Notes under the pieces: model-generated
The model's database searches: none
The model's input: only the letters and a program-made list of their open reading frames with translations
What the model was told of the DNA's origin: nothing
Position numbers and translations under genes: made by a program
NCBI RefSeq assembly: GCF_014696715.1
Contig: NZ_JACJQO010000002.1
Span: forward strand, 186,001-250,000
DNA: 64,000 nt
Source: Pseudanabaena sp. FACHB-2040
GTDB lineage: Bacteria; Cyanobacteriota; Cyanobacteriia; Phormidesmidales; Phormidesmidaceae
Direction of reading: 5' to 3'
Shown here: positions 53,394 to 62,715 of the stretch, piece after piece
Layout of the letters: each line of letters starts with the position of its first letter
Position numbering within the stretch: the first letter of the stretch is position 1

Positions 53394-54185
53394 CTAAGCA
53401 ATCCGCGCCACTCGCTGATTCACCCGAGGCCGATTAAACCGCTCCCAAGCACTGCCGCCACGCAAAAAAAGCTCCATCCAGCGCAGAGGCTCCCCACCAT
53501 CAGCCGCAGGCCAGCCAGAACTGCCAGGAGCGAAGGCCAACGTACCTTCAGGCACTTTAAAGCTGCCGTCAGAGTAGACCGCATCACTGACAATATCCCC
53601 AATTCGAATCACAACCTTAGTTTCAGGCTTTAGATCAAGGGTGTGGGCCGGAATCGTCGTTTTAATGTTGCCGTAGCCATCCACCCAAGCCACCCGATCC
53701 ATAGGCACCTCTGGAATTTGCTCTGGCGTTAACGGGTCTCCTAGCAAAGCAAAGTCTTCCTGCAAAATAGCCACCGCTGCAGGCGGAAAAACATCGCGTG
53801 AGCGAAACTGAGAGCCGCCCCGAGAAACGTTGACCGTCTGCAGCACCTGAGCCTGCTGCCTGATAAAAGACAGGGTATATCCAGCGTTGACACCAACAAC
53901 CTTCACCCCGTTAGGCAACAGCGCGTAGGACAATCCCTCGCCCTCATTATTGCGCCGAGCCTCCGGATCGTCCTGGCGAGGGGCGCAGTTGTGATAAATC
54001 AGCCGCTGGCTGGGGCCAGGGTTCAGGCCCAACTGGGCAATCCAAAACCCCGTAGCCAAAGTGCTAAAGGGCGGTACTGACAACAGCTGCACTTGGGCTT
54101 CGGGAAGCGCCATTAGCAACCGCTGCGTTACCTCAGAAAAGGCGGGATCTCCTGTGCCGTAGTCTGCAATGACGGAGATAAACAT
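53394..54185 (-). CDS. SAM hydrolase/hydroxide adenosyltransferase-like protein
   Basis: The 263-residue protein matches the DUF62/SAM-hydroxide adenosyltransferase family: an N-terminal ISVIADYGTGDPAFSEV in place of the classical TDFG strand, a central SRDVFPPAAVAIL and C-terminal VDGYGNIKTTI, which is the most characteristic motif. Family enzymes hydrolyse or transfer from S-adenosylmethionine to give adenosine. The divergent first motif suggests altered activity. It is a single gene. Confidence 0.85.
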   Translation of the reverse strand: MFISVIADYGTGDPAFSEVTQRLLMALPEAQVQLLSVPPFSTLATGFWIAQLGLNPGPSQRLIYHNCAPRQDDPEARRNNEGEGLSYALLPNGVKVVGVNAGYTLSFIRQQAQVLQTVNVSRGGSQFRSRDVFPPAAVAILQEDFALLGDPLTPEQIPEVPMDRVAWVDGYGNIKTTIPAHTLDLKPETKVVIRIGDIVSDAVYSDGSFKVPEGTLAFAPGSSGWPAADGGEPLRWMELFLRGGSAWERFNRPRVNQRVARIA

Positions 54186-54439
54186 GCTGCCCCCAAAAGC
54201 AGTAGGTTCAACGCTAGAAACCAGGAGCGATCAGCCGCTCCCCGTGAATCTATCACGTCAAAAGCCTCTGCGATAGGAAAGAGCACTCAATTTTTGCAGA
54301 AATACCTTTGGCTCAAACTCAAGACTGCTTTGCTACTACACCCAAGGGGAAGCAGGCTAACGAGCCTCCGTACTATGCCGCTGCAAGCGAAGTAAAGCTA
54401 TTCCTGAACTATACCCATGCGCTCTGCAGCGACAGAAAT

Positions 54440-54703
54440 CTAGCTGACCAGCTCTTTGAAGTGGGCTGGCTTGATTCCTAACCACTGAGTTGTTTGCTCT
54501 ATGCTCCATCTGCGGTAGTGAGCAATCGCCTGAATTTGATCCAGCGTTATATCAATAGAGCGGCTGACCATCCAGTCCTCAATGGTGTCAGGTGAAATAT
54601 CAAGGCCTGTTACAGTCCCCTTTACGGCCTTGTCCCTTGCCATCTCTGCCCTCAACCACTCCACCAATGCCTGGATATTCCAGGGGTAATAGTTTTTGCC
54701 CAT
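54440..54703 (-). CDS. Small protein with HTH-like helices (87 aa)
   Basis: ATG 54703 is used because the longer frame starts with TTG. The product has ALVEWLRAEMARDKAVKG and ISPDTIEDWMVSRSIDITLDQIQAIAHYRRW (in parts), which could be a helix-turn-helix, but I cannot name a family. It reads leftward between the SAM hydrolase-like gene and the protease gene. Confidence 0.65.
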   Translation of the reverse strand: MGKNYYPWNIQALVEWLRAEMARDKAVKGTVTGLDISPDTIEDWMVSRSIDITLDQIQAIAHYRRWSIEQTTQWLGIKPAHFKELVS

Positions 54704-54724
54704 GCCTGTCTTGGCTGCATTCAA

Positions 54725-55257
54725 AAAATTACTCTCTAACCGTAGAAAAATTACTGAAGTAAGATATCCATCTTTAGTATGATCTTTTGTAAATATCAGT
54801 AGTTATAGATGATGTTTAAGCCGGTGTGGATCATGGTCGAAAACCACACGAGTCACACACCAACCCACTCAGACACTGCGTTGGGGCGTAAGAACGGTTA
54901 TTTAAAGAATCTCTGCTTTAGCAGCCAGCCGCTAGCGACAAGCAGCCCAAAAAAATGTCTAGGCATCCCTCTATAGACGTAATGTTTAACGCACCCTTTT
55001 TAGAAGGAGTGTGCCACTGCTCAAGATGTCCTACCCCTAGATCGCCTCAGGGTACCCTCGTATATTTTGAAAGTTAGCCCACAGGCAGAGTTGGGTACCT
55101 TACTGCCAAGTGTTGCTTTGTGTCAGAAAAGACACATCCTCGCAATCCGGCCCACTTAAGCTGTTTTATAGAAACTATCTAACGATAGATGCCGGTTTGT
55201 GTTTCCCGCCTCTTCGCCCAGCAAAATCGCCGTATCACCCCACTACAGGTGACTCCT
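54725..55257. other. Intergenic, no supported gene
   Basis: A 55-codon frame at 54809-54976 (starting ATGATG, MMFKPVWIMVENH) is open but lacks family resemblance or a ribosome site. A hairpin GTGTGG/CCACAC occurs at about 54823-54850. Confidence 0.4.
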
Positions 55258-56535
55258 ATGCCGTCTAGCCGCAAAGCCCTGCTCCTGACGTCCTCTCTGG
55301 CCTTTGTCAGCATTGCAGCCCTCGCCCCAATTGCTCGCGCCGCGCTTCAAGACAGTCCCAAGGCCACTCTGGATCAGGCTTGGCAGATTATCAACCGAGA
55401 ATACGTTGATCCTGATTTTAATCAGGTGGACTGGGAGCAAGTTCGGCAGACGCTGCTTTCGCCCAACTATTCCTCCCAGGAAGAAGCCTATGCGGCGTTG
55501 AGAGAAGCCCTACAGCAGCTCAATGATCCCTATACTCGTTTCATGAGCCCGACCGAATTTCAGGCATTTCAAAACCAAACACGAGGAGAGCTGGTCGGAG
55601 TAGGCATGCGGTTGGCCCTTGATGGCGATACTGAGACTCTAATGGTGGTACAGCCCATCGAAAACTCCCCCGCACTAGAGGCCGGAGTGCAGGCAGGCGA
55701 TCTCATTCTCCAAATCGACGGCACCCCCACCCAGGGCATGACGGTAGAAGCTGCTGCCGACTTGATTCGGGGCGAGGCGGGCACCCCCGTGCAAATGCTG
55801 CTGCAGCGCAACGACACAGCCCCCTTCGTCATGACCCTAACGCGAGCCAAGATCGACGTTCCGGTAGTACATTCGGCCGTAAGGCGTGAGGGAGGACACT
55901 CAGTAGGCTATATCCGGCTGTCCCAATTTAACGCCCACTCTGCCGAGCAGATGCAGCGAGCCATCACCAGCCTACAAAGCCAGCAGGTAGATGGGTTTGT
56001 ACTGGATTTACGCAACAATCCAGGCGGGCGCTTAGATCAGGCTGTTGCGATCGCACGCATGTGGATCAGCGAAGGCGACATTGTCCGCACTGTCGATCGA
56101 AACGGCAGCGCCCGCCAGATTGCGGCCGACGGTACCGCTCTCACCGAGTTACCACTGACAGTCCTAGTCAACGGCAACTCGGCTAGCGCCAGCGAGATTT
56201 TGGCCGGGGCTTTGCAGGACGATCACCGCGCCACCGTCGTCGGCACCCAAACTTTCGGTAAAGCCCTAGTGCAGTCTGTCAATCCCCTAGGCGACGGCTC
56301 TGGTCTCAACGTCACTATTGCCCGCTACTTTACCCCATCAGGTTTAGACATTAACCATCTGGGCATCGCCCCCGATATCGTGGTTGACGCCTCCGAAGAT
56401 GAACAAAAAGAACTGTGGAGCCATCCTGAGCGTTTGGGCACCGGCGAAGACGTACAGTATTCCCAGGCCATCGAACAGCTGCAAAGCCAGTGGGGAAACC
56501 AAAACCAGCCCTCAACGGCCCAAGTCAGCCGCTGA
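55258..56535 (+). CDS. C-terminal processing peptidase (S41)
   Basis: The 425-residue exported protease has a signal peptide (ALLLTSSLAFVSIAALAPIARA), a PDZ domain (about 95-175, with VQAGDLILQIDG) and an S41 catalytic domain. Catalytic Ser310 lies in NSASASEILAGALQ and the Lys335 in FGKALVQS, 25 residues later as in E. coli Prc (S452/K477), with Asp321 at the position of D463. ATG 55258 is chosen because homology and the signal begin there. It is a CtpA/B/C-type enzyme; the exact paralogue is not assigned. CtpA matures photosystem II D1 protein in cyanobacteria, so a lumenal role is possible. Confidence 0.93.
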   Translation: MPSSRKALLLTSSLAFVSIAALAPIARAALQDSPKATLDQAWQIINREYVDPDFNQVDWEQVRQTLLSPNYSSQEEAYAALREALQQLNDPYTRFMSPTEFQAFQNQTRGELVGVGMRLALDGDTETLMVVQPIENSPALEAGVQAGDLILQIDGTPTQGMTVEAAADLIRGEAGTPVQMLLQRNDTAPFVMTLTRAKIDVPVVHSAVRREGGHSVGYIRLSQFNAHSAEQMQRAITSLQSQQVDGFVLDLRNNPGGRLDQAVAIARMWISEGDIVRTVDRNGSARQIAADGTALTELPLTVLVNGNSASASEILAGALQDDHRATVVGTQTFGKALVQSVNPLGDGSGLNVTIARYFTPSGLDINHLGIAPDIVVDASEDEQKELWSHPERLGTGEDVQYSQAIEQLQSQWGNQNQPSTAQVSR

Positions 56536-56654
56536 AGGGTCTGGAGTAGGGGTCTAGTCTGGCAGTTAAAGCTCATTGCAAGCCGTCAGACTGACCCCTG
56601 TAGGTTGCACTATTGGGTTAAGCTGTCAGGCTGCGCTACTGAGAGACAATTGAC

Positions 56655-57580
56655 CTACCGCAGTACCTCGGCAATGGTCTTAGCAACCAGCTCACTCTTC
56701 CAGTAGCTGCCGTGGGCGTCTCCTCCTCCCAACAGCGGCACCAAAGTTTGCTGAAACGGGGTATTCCAGAGATTTCCTCTTTGGGTCAACATATCGCGCA
56801 CCCGAACGTAGCGTTGGCTATCTGGCAGCAACAGCGGAATCACCCCACTCAGAGGATAGGCAATCGGATCACCCGGGTGAATGAAGTTGTGCCAGAGCAG
56901 TTCCTTATTCTGCCTGAGATTAAAGAGCCGCCGCAAAAACTCCTTCAGATTGGGAGAGAGGTCGTGGGAACTCTCTCCCGTCACCGATAGCAGGCTAAAT
57001 AAAGCAATCGGCGAACCCATCGTGGAATGCTAGCAACCGGTAATCCGGCTCCTGGATGGGCACCGAGCCCAAAGAGAGCATCCCGGATCTGGCTGACAAT
57101 TTGCCGAATCTGACGGGTGCTGGCATCCTCATCTAACCGAGGATCTTCCCACCGGCTTGCAAACAAAATGTCGAAGAAAATGACCGTACCCATACTGTGG
57201 GTAATCAGATGCAGCCGGTCACCTGGAGCTGCCCCCTGCAGTGAACCCAGGGCAGTTTCCTGAAAGCGACGGACCACTTGAGAACCTACGTGACGGCTCA
57301 AGTACAGAGCAGCATCTCCTACAAATTCCAGAATTTGCGTGGTTCTTAAAGATTGAAACCACACACCTTTCCAAGCAGGCGAGGCTTCCAGCCCTCGCTG
57401 GAGCGTCAGCTGCGGCTGCACATTGAGATCGCCCCAGAAAAAGAAGACTGGCTTGAGATCTCGGGTATTGTCCTTCATAGACTGGCGAATGCTGTTTAGC
57501 AAGCCCTGGGCCGTTTTTTGAAACTCTGCCTCGTTGCGGTTCTTAACACCGTGGATAAACAGAACATAATCAGTCGCCAT
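56655..57580 (-). pseudogene. Alpha/beta hydrolase broken by a frameshift
   Basis: Two frames reading leftward join into one hydrolase: the first (57580 to 56981) starts MATDYVLFIHGVKN and has the nucleophile elbow THSMG with GDRLHLI; the second (57020 to 56655) continues MGSPIALFSLLSVTG through LSPNLKEFLRRLF, PLSGVIPLLLPDSQ and GGGDAHGSYW. The first frame loses homology after PVASIPRW and the second begins at the next codon, so a one-base deletion (or a two-base insertion) near 57019-57024 is the cause. As drawn, the protein would be about 310 residues. Sequencing error is not excluded. Confidence 0.8.
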
Positions 57581-57787
57581 AGGAAATAACTCCTGGGGGA
57601 AACGAGCTGAACTAAGGGTAATCCCTTGCGACAGTGCTGCAGCCTACAGGCAAATTAAAACATTCCGTGTTTATCCTGAGACGTCCTAGACTACCCTCCA
57701 AGAGTCCCGTAGAACAACGGGTTTGTGGCTCTGTGTTCTTGGCTGACAATAGGCCCACATGGATGTTCTTGCTCCCTTGGTGCAATC

Positions 57788-58573
57788 ATGAAAAGCCAAT
57801 CTCCCTGCTCTGCCAAAATGATGGATCTGCTGGTTTCTTACCATCAAGCCCCCTCGGTAAACTTGCGAAATCAGTTAGTCAAGCTCAATACTGGACTCGT
57901 ACGTAAGATTGTGCACCGGCTTTGCCATCAGTGTGGAGAGCCCTTTGAGGACTTAGAACAAATTGGCTATCTGGGCCTGATTCGCGCCATCGAACGGTTC
58001 AATCCCAAGCAGGGCTGTGCTTTTAGTTCATTTGCAGTGCCCTACATTCGCGGGGAGATTTTGCATTACCTGCGCGATCGCAGCAGCGCCGTAAAAATTC
58101 CTCGACGCTGGCAGGAGCTACAAAAGACAGCTCAGCGGGTCTGCAGTGAACTGAGCCATGAGCTAGGCCGCAATCCCAAAGATGCCGAAGTTGCTACCCG
58201 ATTAGGCATTTCCAAGACCGAGTGGCAGGAAATGCAGGTGGCTAACCACAACCGCTCACCCCTCAGCCTTGATGCCTGCATAACTCATCAGCACGAGTCA
58301 TCCCCACTGAGTCTGGGAGACATGCTGCCCGATACCCATGCTCAAGTGCTGCTCCATTGGGAGGAAGACCGCGCCCAGCTGCAGCACGCCCTCAGTCAGC
58401 TAGAAGAAAAAACTCGCTCTATCATCGAAATGGTGTACTTGCAGGAACTGCCCCGAAAAGTCGCCGCTGAGCGCTTGGGCGTTAGCCCCATGACAGTCAG
58501 CCGTCGATTGAAGAGCGGCATAGAGCAGCTAGCTGTTTTTTTGGGTCAGCCGATTCAAGCCTGCAAACCTTAG
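57788..58573 (+). CDS. sigF: Sigma factor, SigF-type (group 3)
   Basis: The 261-residue sigma factor starts at ATG 57788; homology begins there (SYHQAPSVNLRNQLVKLN). Region 2 has LEQIGYLGLIRAIERFNPKQG, region 3 ELGRNPKDAEVATRLGIS, and region 4 an HTH RKVAAERLGVSPMTVSRRLK. It lacks region 1.1, as in SigB/F/G-type factors. Cyanobacterial SigF controls motility/pilus and stress genes. A strong terminator follows. An upstream frame to 57725 is not conserved. Confidence 0.95.
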   Translation: MKSQSPCSAKMMDLLVSYHQAPSVNLRNQLVKLNTGLVRKIVHRLCHQCGEPFEDLEQIGYLGLIRAIERFNPKQGCAFSSFAVPYIRGEILHYLRDRSSAVKIPRRWQELQKTAQRVCSELSHELGRNPKDAEVATRLGISKTEWQEMQVANHNRSPLSLDACITHQHESSPLSLGDMLPDTHAQVLLHWEEDRAQLQHALSQLEEKTRSIIEMVYLQELPRKVAAERLGVSPMTVSRRLKSGIEQLAVFLGQPIQACKP

Positions 58574-58619
58574 CCTCACTCAGTTCCGGCACTCTACAGC
58601 TAAAGAATTGGGAACAGTA

Positions 58620-58672
58620 GACCAGGAAGACACGCAGAATTCAGGCTCTGCGCGTCTTCCTGGTCAATTTTT
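58620..58672 (+). terminator. Rho-independent terminator after sigF
   Basis: A 19-bp stem (58620-58638 with 58647-58665, one mismatch) around an 8-nt loop and AATTTTT. It separates sigF from the convergent Spy-like gene and may work for both. Confidence 0.85.
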
Positions 58673-58677
58673 AATCT

Positions 58678-59154
58678 TTACTGGGGCTGCTCACCTGCGG
58701 GAGACCTACCCTCTGGCCCGTGGGGAGAACGCTGCATTAGCTGCTGTCGCTGTTCCTGGGTGAGGATAGCATTCATCTGCTCTCTAGCAGATTCGCGAAC
58801 TGCCTGCATTTGAGTTTTTTGAGTTTCTGTCAGGCCAAGGGATTCAAAGACTTGGCGAGGGTTTTCTCGATTGGTTCTAGCCGTTTCTAAACGCTCTCTT
58901 TGCTCGGTGGTCAAGATGGTGTCCATTTGCTGTCGCTCGGCTTGCCGGATACTGTCCATTTGGGCCTGCTGCTCTGTAGTCAGGTTCAAATGATTTTGCC
59001 CCTGCCGATCGCCACACTCTTGAAGTGAACCTGATTGGGCTAGCCCCGCTGGAGCAAGGGTGGCTGCCAGCGCCAGCGCCAACATACCCGCTAGCAGGGG
59101 CAGCCGTCTATTGGGCGAAATCTGGTTTTTGATTGAGGTGGGCCAAGTGTTCAT
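58678..59154 (-). CDS. Spy/CpxP-like LTxxQ periplasmic protein
   Basis: ATG 59154 gives a signal peptide (RRLPLLAGMLALALAATLAPAGLA), and the mature 158-residue precursor is a helical Gln/Glu/Arg-rich protein with repeated LTxxQ motifs (LTTEQQAQMDSIRQ, LTTEQRERLETAR, LTETQKTQMQAVR, LTQEQRQQLMQ). Spy/CpxP-family chaperones bind unfolded periplasmic proteins or metals. It is convergent with sigF and leaves a 250-bp gap to the two-component pair. Confidence 0.85.
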   Translation of the reverse strand: MNTWPTSIKNQISPNRRLPLLAGMLALALAATLAPAGLAQSGSLQECGDRQGQNHLNLTTEQQAQMDSIRQAERQQMDTILTTEQRERLETARTNRENPRQVFESLGLTETQKTQMQAVRESAREQMNAILTQEQRQQLMQRSPHGPEGRSPAGEQPQ

Positions 59155-59406
59155 AAAAGTCCTTTGAGCAAAAAAACGTCGAACAAACCGTTGTTTGATG
59201 TTCAAATCTTAGAAACCGAGGAGAGCCCCTCACATCAGCCCAAACTCCCTATTCGGCTGGTACCTACTTCCCTGGAGAAATTAGGACTTTGGTACTGCCC
59301 ACCTGCCGCTAAAGCGGGCCACTAGACGCTAGAAAGCAGGACTGCTTCTGCCCTACCCTAAAGAAAGCTGCAGTCAGCATTCCAGATCTCCCGCTTTTGC
59401 CTGCCT

Positions 59407-60633
59407 ATGCACCGTCGCTGGCTCTTTCCCAACCATTCCTTTCGTCTAATGCTTTACCTGGAATGGATTTTGCTGGGGATTATGTTGCTGGGTGAGATTC
59501 GACCTACGCCCCATGCTGCGGCCGGAAAGTGGGGCTTGCTCTCCTCAGTTCTGATTCTGGCTAGTTTTGGGCTGATGGGTCTGAAGCTGCCCAGGGAAAA
59601 TGCTTTAAGCAAGGTGTTGTATACGGCAGTAGAGTTTGGTCTACTGTTTTTAGCGTTTGAGCTGAACCGGCGAACGGCCTTTTTCCCGCTACTAGGTCTG
59701 ATTATTGTCATGCGTAGCTGTCTGATCTTTCAGCAGGCAGGACGCTTGACGGTGGCCATTGGGGTATTTGGGGCTTTTCTGCTGATGCTGTTTCAGCCGA
59801 TGCCGATGGCCCCGCCGCCACCCAGACGGCTCCCGCCTCCCGAACTGTTGACCCAAACGATTTTTACCCTCAAGCTCAATACAGCGGTAACCTTTGGCCT
59901 AACGCTGCTGTTTACCCTGCTGCTGATCAACACGCTGCTGTCCGAGCGTCAGAGCCGGGAAAAGCTGCTGCAGGCCAATGTGCAGCTGCGGCAGTACGCG
60001 CTCAGAATTGAAGATCAGGCAACGCTGCAGGAGCGCAATCGCATTGCCCGCGAAATTCACGATGCGTTAGGACATACCCTAACAGCTCAGAGTATTCAGC
60101 TAGAAAATGCTCAGCTATTTTTACCAACCGATGCTGGCAAAACCGCTGCTTTTCTACAGGAAGCCCAACGTTTAGGCGCTAGAGCTCTGCAGGAGGTGCG
60201 GCGTTCGGTTTCTATGCTGCGAGCCGACCCATTGCGAGGTCAGTCTCTGGAAGATGCGATCGCATCCTCCCTCAAAGAGTTCCAGCAGACGACCGGCATT
60301 ACCCCTGCTTACACCCTGGCACTGACCCGCCCGCTACCCGCGGAATTTCGAGCAGCTTTTTACCGCATTTTGCAAGAGTCGCTAACTAACATTTACCGGC
60401 ACAGCCTGGCCGACGAAGTGAGCATCCAACTGCTAGAGCAGGGGGAAATTGTGCAGCTGCAGATCAATGATAATGGCCGGGGGTTTGACCCTGAGGGCAA
60501 CTCCACAGGCTTTGGCTTGCAAGGCATGCGAGAGCGTACCTTGGCTCTAGGCGGCCAGTTTCAGCTCTTCAGCCAGCCCGGCCAGGGCTGCCAGATTACG
60601 GTGAGACTACCGCTGCCGGGGATTGTTCTATGA
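59407..60633 (+). CDS. HPK7-type sensor histidine kinase (NarX/LiaS family)
   Basis: The 408-residue kinase has about five membrane helices in its first 190 residues, a coiled coil, then HisKA_3 with His218 in RIAREIHDALGHTLT, and an ATPase domain with NDNGRGFDP and GFGLQGMRERTLALGG. This is the family whose partner has a NarL-type output. The kinase stop overlaps the start of the response regulator (ATGA at 60630-60633). Confidence 0.93.
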   Translation: MHRRWLFPNHSFRLMLYLEWILLGIMLLGEIRPTPHAAAGKWGLLSSVLILASFGLMGLKLPRENALSKVLYTAVEFGLLFLAFELNRRTAFFPLLGLIIVMRSCLIFQQAGRLTVAIGVFGAFLLMLFQPMPMAPPPPRRLPPPELLTQTIFTLKLNTAVTFGLTLLFTLLLINTLLSERQSREKLLQANVQLRQYALRIEDQATLQERNRIAREIHDALGHTLTAQSIQLENAQLFLPTDAGKTAAFLQEAQRLGARALQEVRRSVSMLRADPLRGQSLEDAIASSLKEFQQTTGITPAYTLALTRPLPAEFRAAFYRILQESLTNIYRHSLADEVSIQLLEQGEIVQLQINDNGRGFDPEGNSTGFGLQGMRERTLALGGQFQLFSQPGQGCQITVRLPLPGIVL

Positions 60634-61286
60634 CCCATCCAATTCGCCTGCTGCTGGTAGACGACCAAATTATCATTCGCCAGGGTCTGCGCAGCCTGCT
60701 AGAGGCTAAGCCCGATTTAGAGGTAGTCGGAGAAGCGGCAGACGGGATGCAGGCTATCGCCCAAGTGGAGGCGCTGCGCCCTAATGTGGTGCTGATGGAT
60801 CTGCGTATGCCAGGAATGGATGGGGTAGCGGCTACTCGCGCCATCTGCCAACAGTTTAGCGAGACGCGGGTACTGGTGCTCACTACCTTTGATGACAATG
60901 AGGATGTGGCCCAAGCCATGCGGGCCGGAGCCCGAGGGTACCTTTTGAAAGATACTCATTCGGATGACCTGGCTGAGGCTATTCGAGCCATTAACAAAGG
61001 CTATACCCAAATGGGGCCAGGGTTGTTGGAAAAAGCGATCGCACCTGCCCCACCGGCTACACCCGTCCAGCTGCCCCCCCAGCTAGTAGGCCTCACAACT
61101 CGGGAACGGGAAGTGCTTTGCCTAATTGCATCTGGAGCCAGCAACCGGGAAATTGCAGCTACTCTCTATATCTCAGAGCGCACAGTTAAGAACCACATCA
61201 CCCGAATTCTGAGCCAGCTAGAACTGCGCGATCGCACCCAGGCTGCAATGTTTGTAAGTCCATTTCTGCCACTGCTAGGCCCATAG
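60630..61286 (+). CDS. NarL/FixJ-family response regulator
   Basis: A 218-residue regulator: REC domain with Asp57 (VVLMDLRMPGMDG) and a LuxR-type HTH (LTTREREVLCLIASGASNREIAATLYISERTVKNHI). It overlaps the kinase by 4 bp, so the pair is a translationally coupled two-component system. Output should be DNA binding; no target operator recognised nearby. Confidence 0.95.
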   Translation: MTHPIRLLLVDDQIIIRQGLRSLLEAKPDLEVVGEAADGMQAIAQVEALRPNVVLMDLRMPGMDGVAATRAICQQFSETRVLVLTTFDDNEDVAQAMRAGARGYLLKDTHSDDLAEAIRAINKGYTQMGPGLLEKAIAPAPPATPVQLPPQLVGLTTREREVLCLIASGASNREIAATLYISERTVKNHITRILSQLELRDRTQAAMFVSPFLPLLGP

Positions 61287-61433
61287 CTGGGTTAATCACA
61301 GGGTGCCAACGGCTGCCCCGACAGCTCCCGCAGGTGCTAACACCAATTCTCTAAATGGCCACTACCACCTATCCACTCTCCCACCCCCTACCTGCAGCAC
61401 TTTTTTCTGGAATTGGTATAAGCTGGGAAGGCT
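61287..61433. other. Intergenic with inverted repeat ends
   Basis: ACCAATTC (61342-61349) and GAATTGGT (61410-61417) are reverse complements about 60 bp apart, preceding the riboswitch; no gene is seen. Confidence 0.4.
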
Positions 61434-61606
<173 letters not shown>

Positions 61607-61782
61607 TATCTGCGAGGTACAGAAGGTGCTCAAGTTATTTTGCGCTGCCAGTTTGGCTGCAGCTCAGCCACTCCCCGTTTGCCCAAGCCATCGCTACCGC
61701 CTAAGCTCCAAACGATTAACAACGGACACAGCCACTAGAAGCCTAGAGTAGACAAGTAATCTTTGCTCCAAGTCAATTTTAG

Positions 61783-61814
61783 AGAGATGCCGCAACCCTA
61801 CGCTCGGCATCTCT
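61783..61814 (+). promoter_or_regulatory. Hairpin just upstream of DUF1636 start
   Basis: AGAGATGCCG (61783-61792) pairs with CGGCATCTCT (61805-61814), 25 bp before ATG 61840. It may be part of the riboswitch expression platform (sequestering or exposing the ribosome site) or a separate regulatory hairpin; no T run. Confidence 0.45.
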
Positions 61815-61839
61815 AGCGTTGTCCTAATCTTTGAGTTTT

Positions 61840-62256
61840 ATGACACCAGAACATACCCTTTTTGTCTGCACTCAATGTGCCACCGTTCGCGTCAACGATC
61901 AGACCCAAGGCAAAAGCGGCGGGCAAGAACTCCTAGAGGAGCTAACTCGCCTCGCGGCAACAGCCCAGCTACCCGATCAAGTTTCTATTGAGCCAGTTCG
62001 ATGCATGTTTGCCTGTGAGAAATCTTGCATGGCTGCATTTTCTGCAGCAGGCAAGTACACCTACTTATTTGCCCATCTGCAGCCTGCGACTGCTGCCCCC
62101 GCTCTCATCGAGTGCCTTCGCCACTATGCGCTCAACCCTGAGGGTCTACTCCCCTACAGCATCCGCCCCGAACCACTAAAAACCGCTGTACTAGCTCGAA
62201 TTCCGCCCCAGCTTGCGGTTTTGCCAGCGCCTAATCAGCTAGTTCAATCGGCCTAG
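61840..62256 (+). CDS. DUF1636 protein (putative metal/redox protein, B12-regulated)
   Basis: The 138-residue protein starts at ATG 61840 (an upstream in-frame TTG is weaker) and has HTLFVCTQCATVRV followed by PVRCMFACEKSCMAAF, giving cysteines C-x2-C and C-x3-C-x3-C, the layout of ferredoxin-like DUF1636 proteins. The gene is preceded by a cobalamin riboswitch, consistent with a role in vitamin B12 supply or cobalt handling. Its stop overlaps the neighbouring remnant by 4 bp. Confidence 0.9.
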   Translation: MTPEHTLFVCTQCATVRVNDQTQGKSGGQELLEELTRLAATAQLPDQVSIEPVRCMFACEKSCMAAFSAAGKYTYLFAHLQPATAAPALIECLRHYALNPEGLLPYSIRPEPLKTAVLARIPPQLAVLPAPNQLVQSA

Positions 62257-62390
62257 AGTAAACTGCCCATCCCACCGCTTTGAGAGCGGTGGGTCAGGCT
62301 GACAATCGCTTCGATTAACTGATTAGACTCTATCGGCTTAGCGACATGTAGCTGAAACCCAACAGCGAGCGCCTGCTGTGCGCAAAGGGC
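62253..62390 (-). pseudogene. Remnant of a response-regulator receiver domain
   Basis: The leftward frame reads ALAVGFQLHVAKPIESNQLIEAIVSL, the last third of a REC domain (the lysine in AKP is the conserved KP loop), but the phosphoacceptor part, and any upstream kinase, are missing. What precedes it does not resemble REC. It is a decayed fragment of a hybrid kinase or response regulator. Confidence 0.6.
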
Positions 62391-62715
62391 AATCCATCTT
62401 CTGGAAAGGGATCTCCCAAAACCGTTGTACTTTTTCCAAAATTCAGCTAAATTTCTCCAAAATCCTTGTGGGTTTTCTTGCAAAGCCGAAAAATCGCTGC
62501 AGGTCAAATCGAGTCCTCACCTCTGCAGCAAAAAATACCCCTAGGTTGTCCTAGGGGTTGCTTTGAGTGTTCCAACATATTGATATTGTCAGGCTGAGAA
62601 CGAGCAAACCCATCCGACCCAAGATGGACGAAAACGTAACAAAAGCCTGTTCTCAGTTAATAGAAGTAAACAACCGCCTATATAAGAAGAGCGTTTAGCC
62701 GTCAGCAAAACCAGG
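62391..62715. other. Intergenic with terminator
   Basis: No gene is seen besides the remnant. It includes the terminator at 62529-62560 and short hairpins. Confidence 0.4.
62529..62560 (-). terminator. Minus-strand terminator of the Ycf45-like gene
   Basis: CCCCTAGG (62538-62545) with CCTAGGGG (62550-62557), 4-nt loop, followed on the minus strand by TATTTTTT. It lies 150 bp beyond the stop at 62716. Confidence 0.85.

Noticed and set aside
54308-54481. Plus-strand frame of 57 codons starting TTG
   Set aside because: No ATG, no ribosome site, overlaps the convergent 87-residue gene; composition alone is not enough.
54809-54976. Plus-strand frame of 55 codons
   Set aside because: Open frame with ATGATG start but no ribosome site or family.
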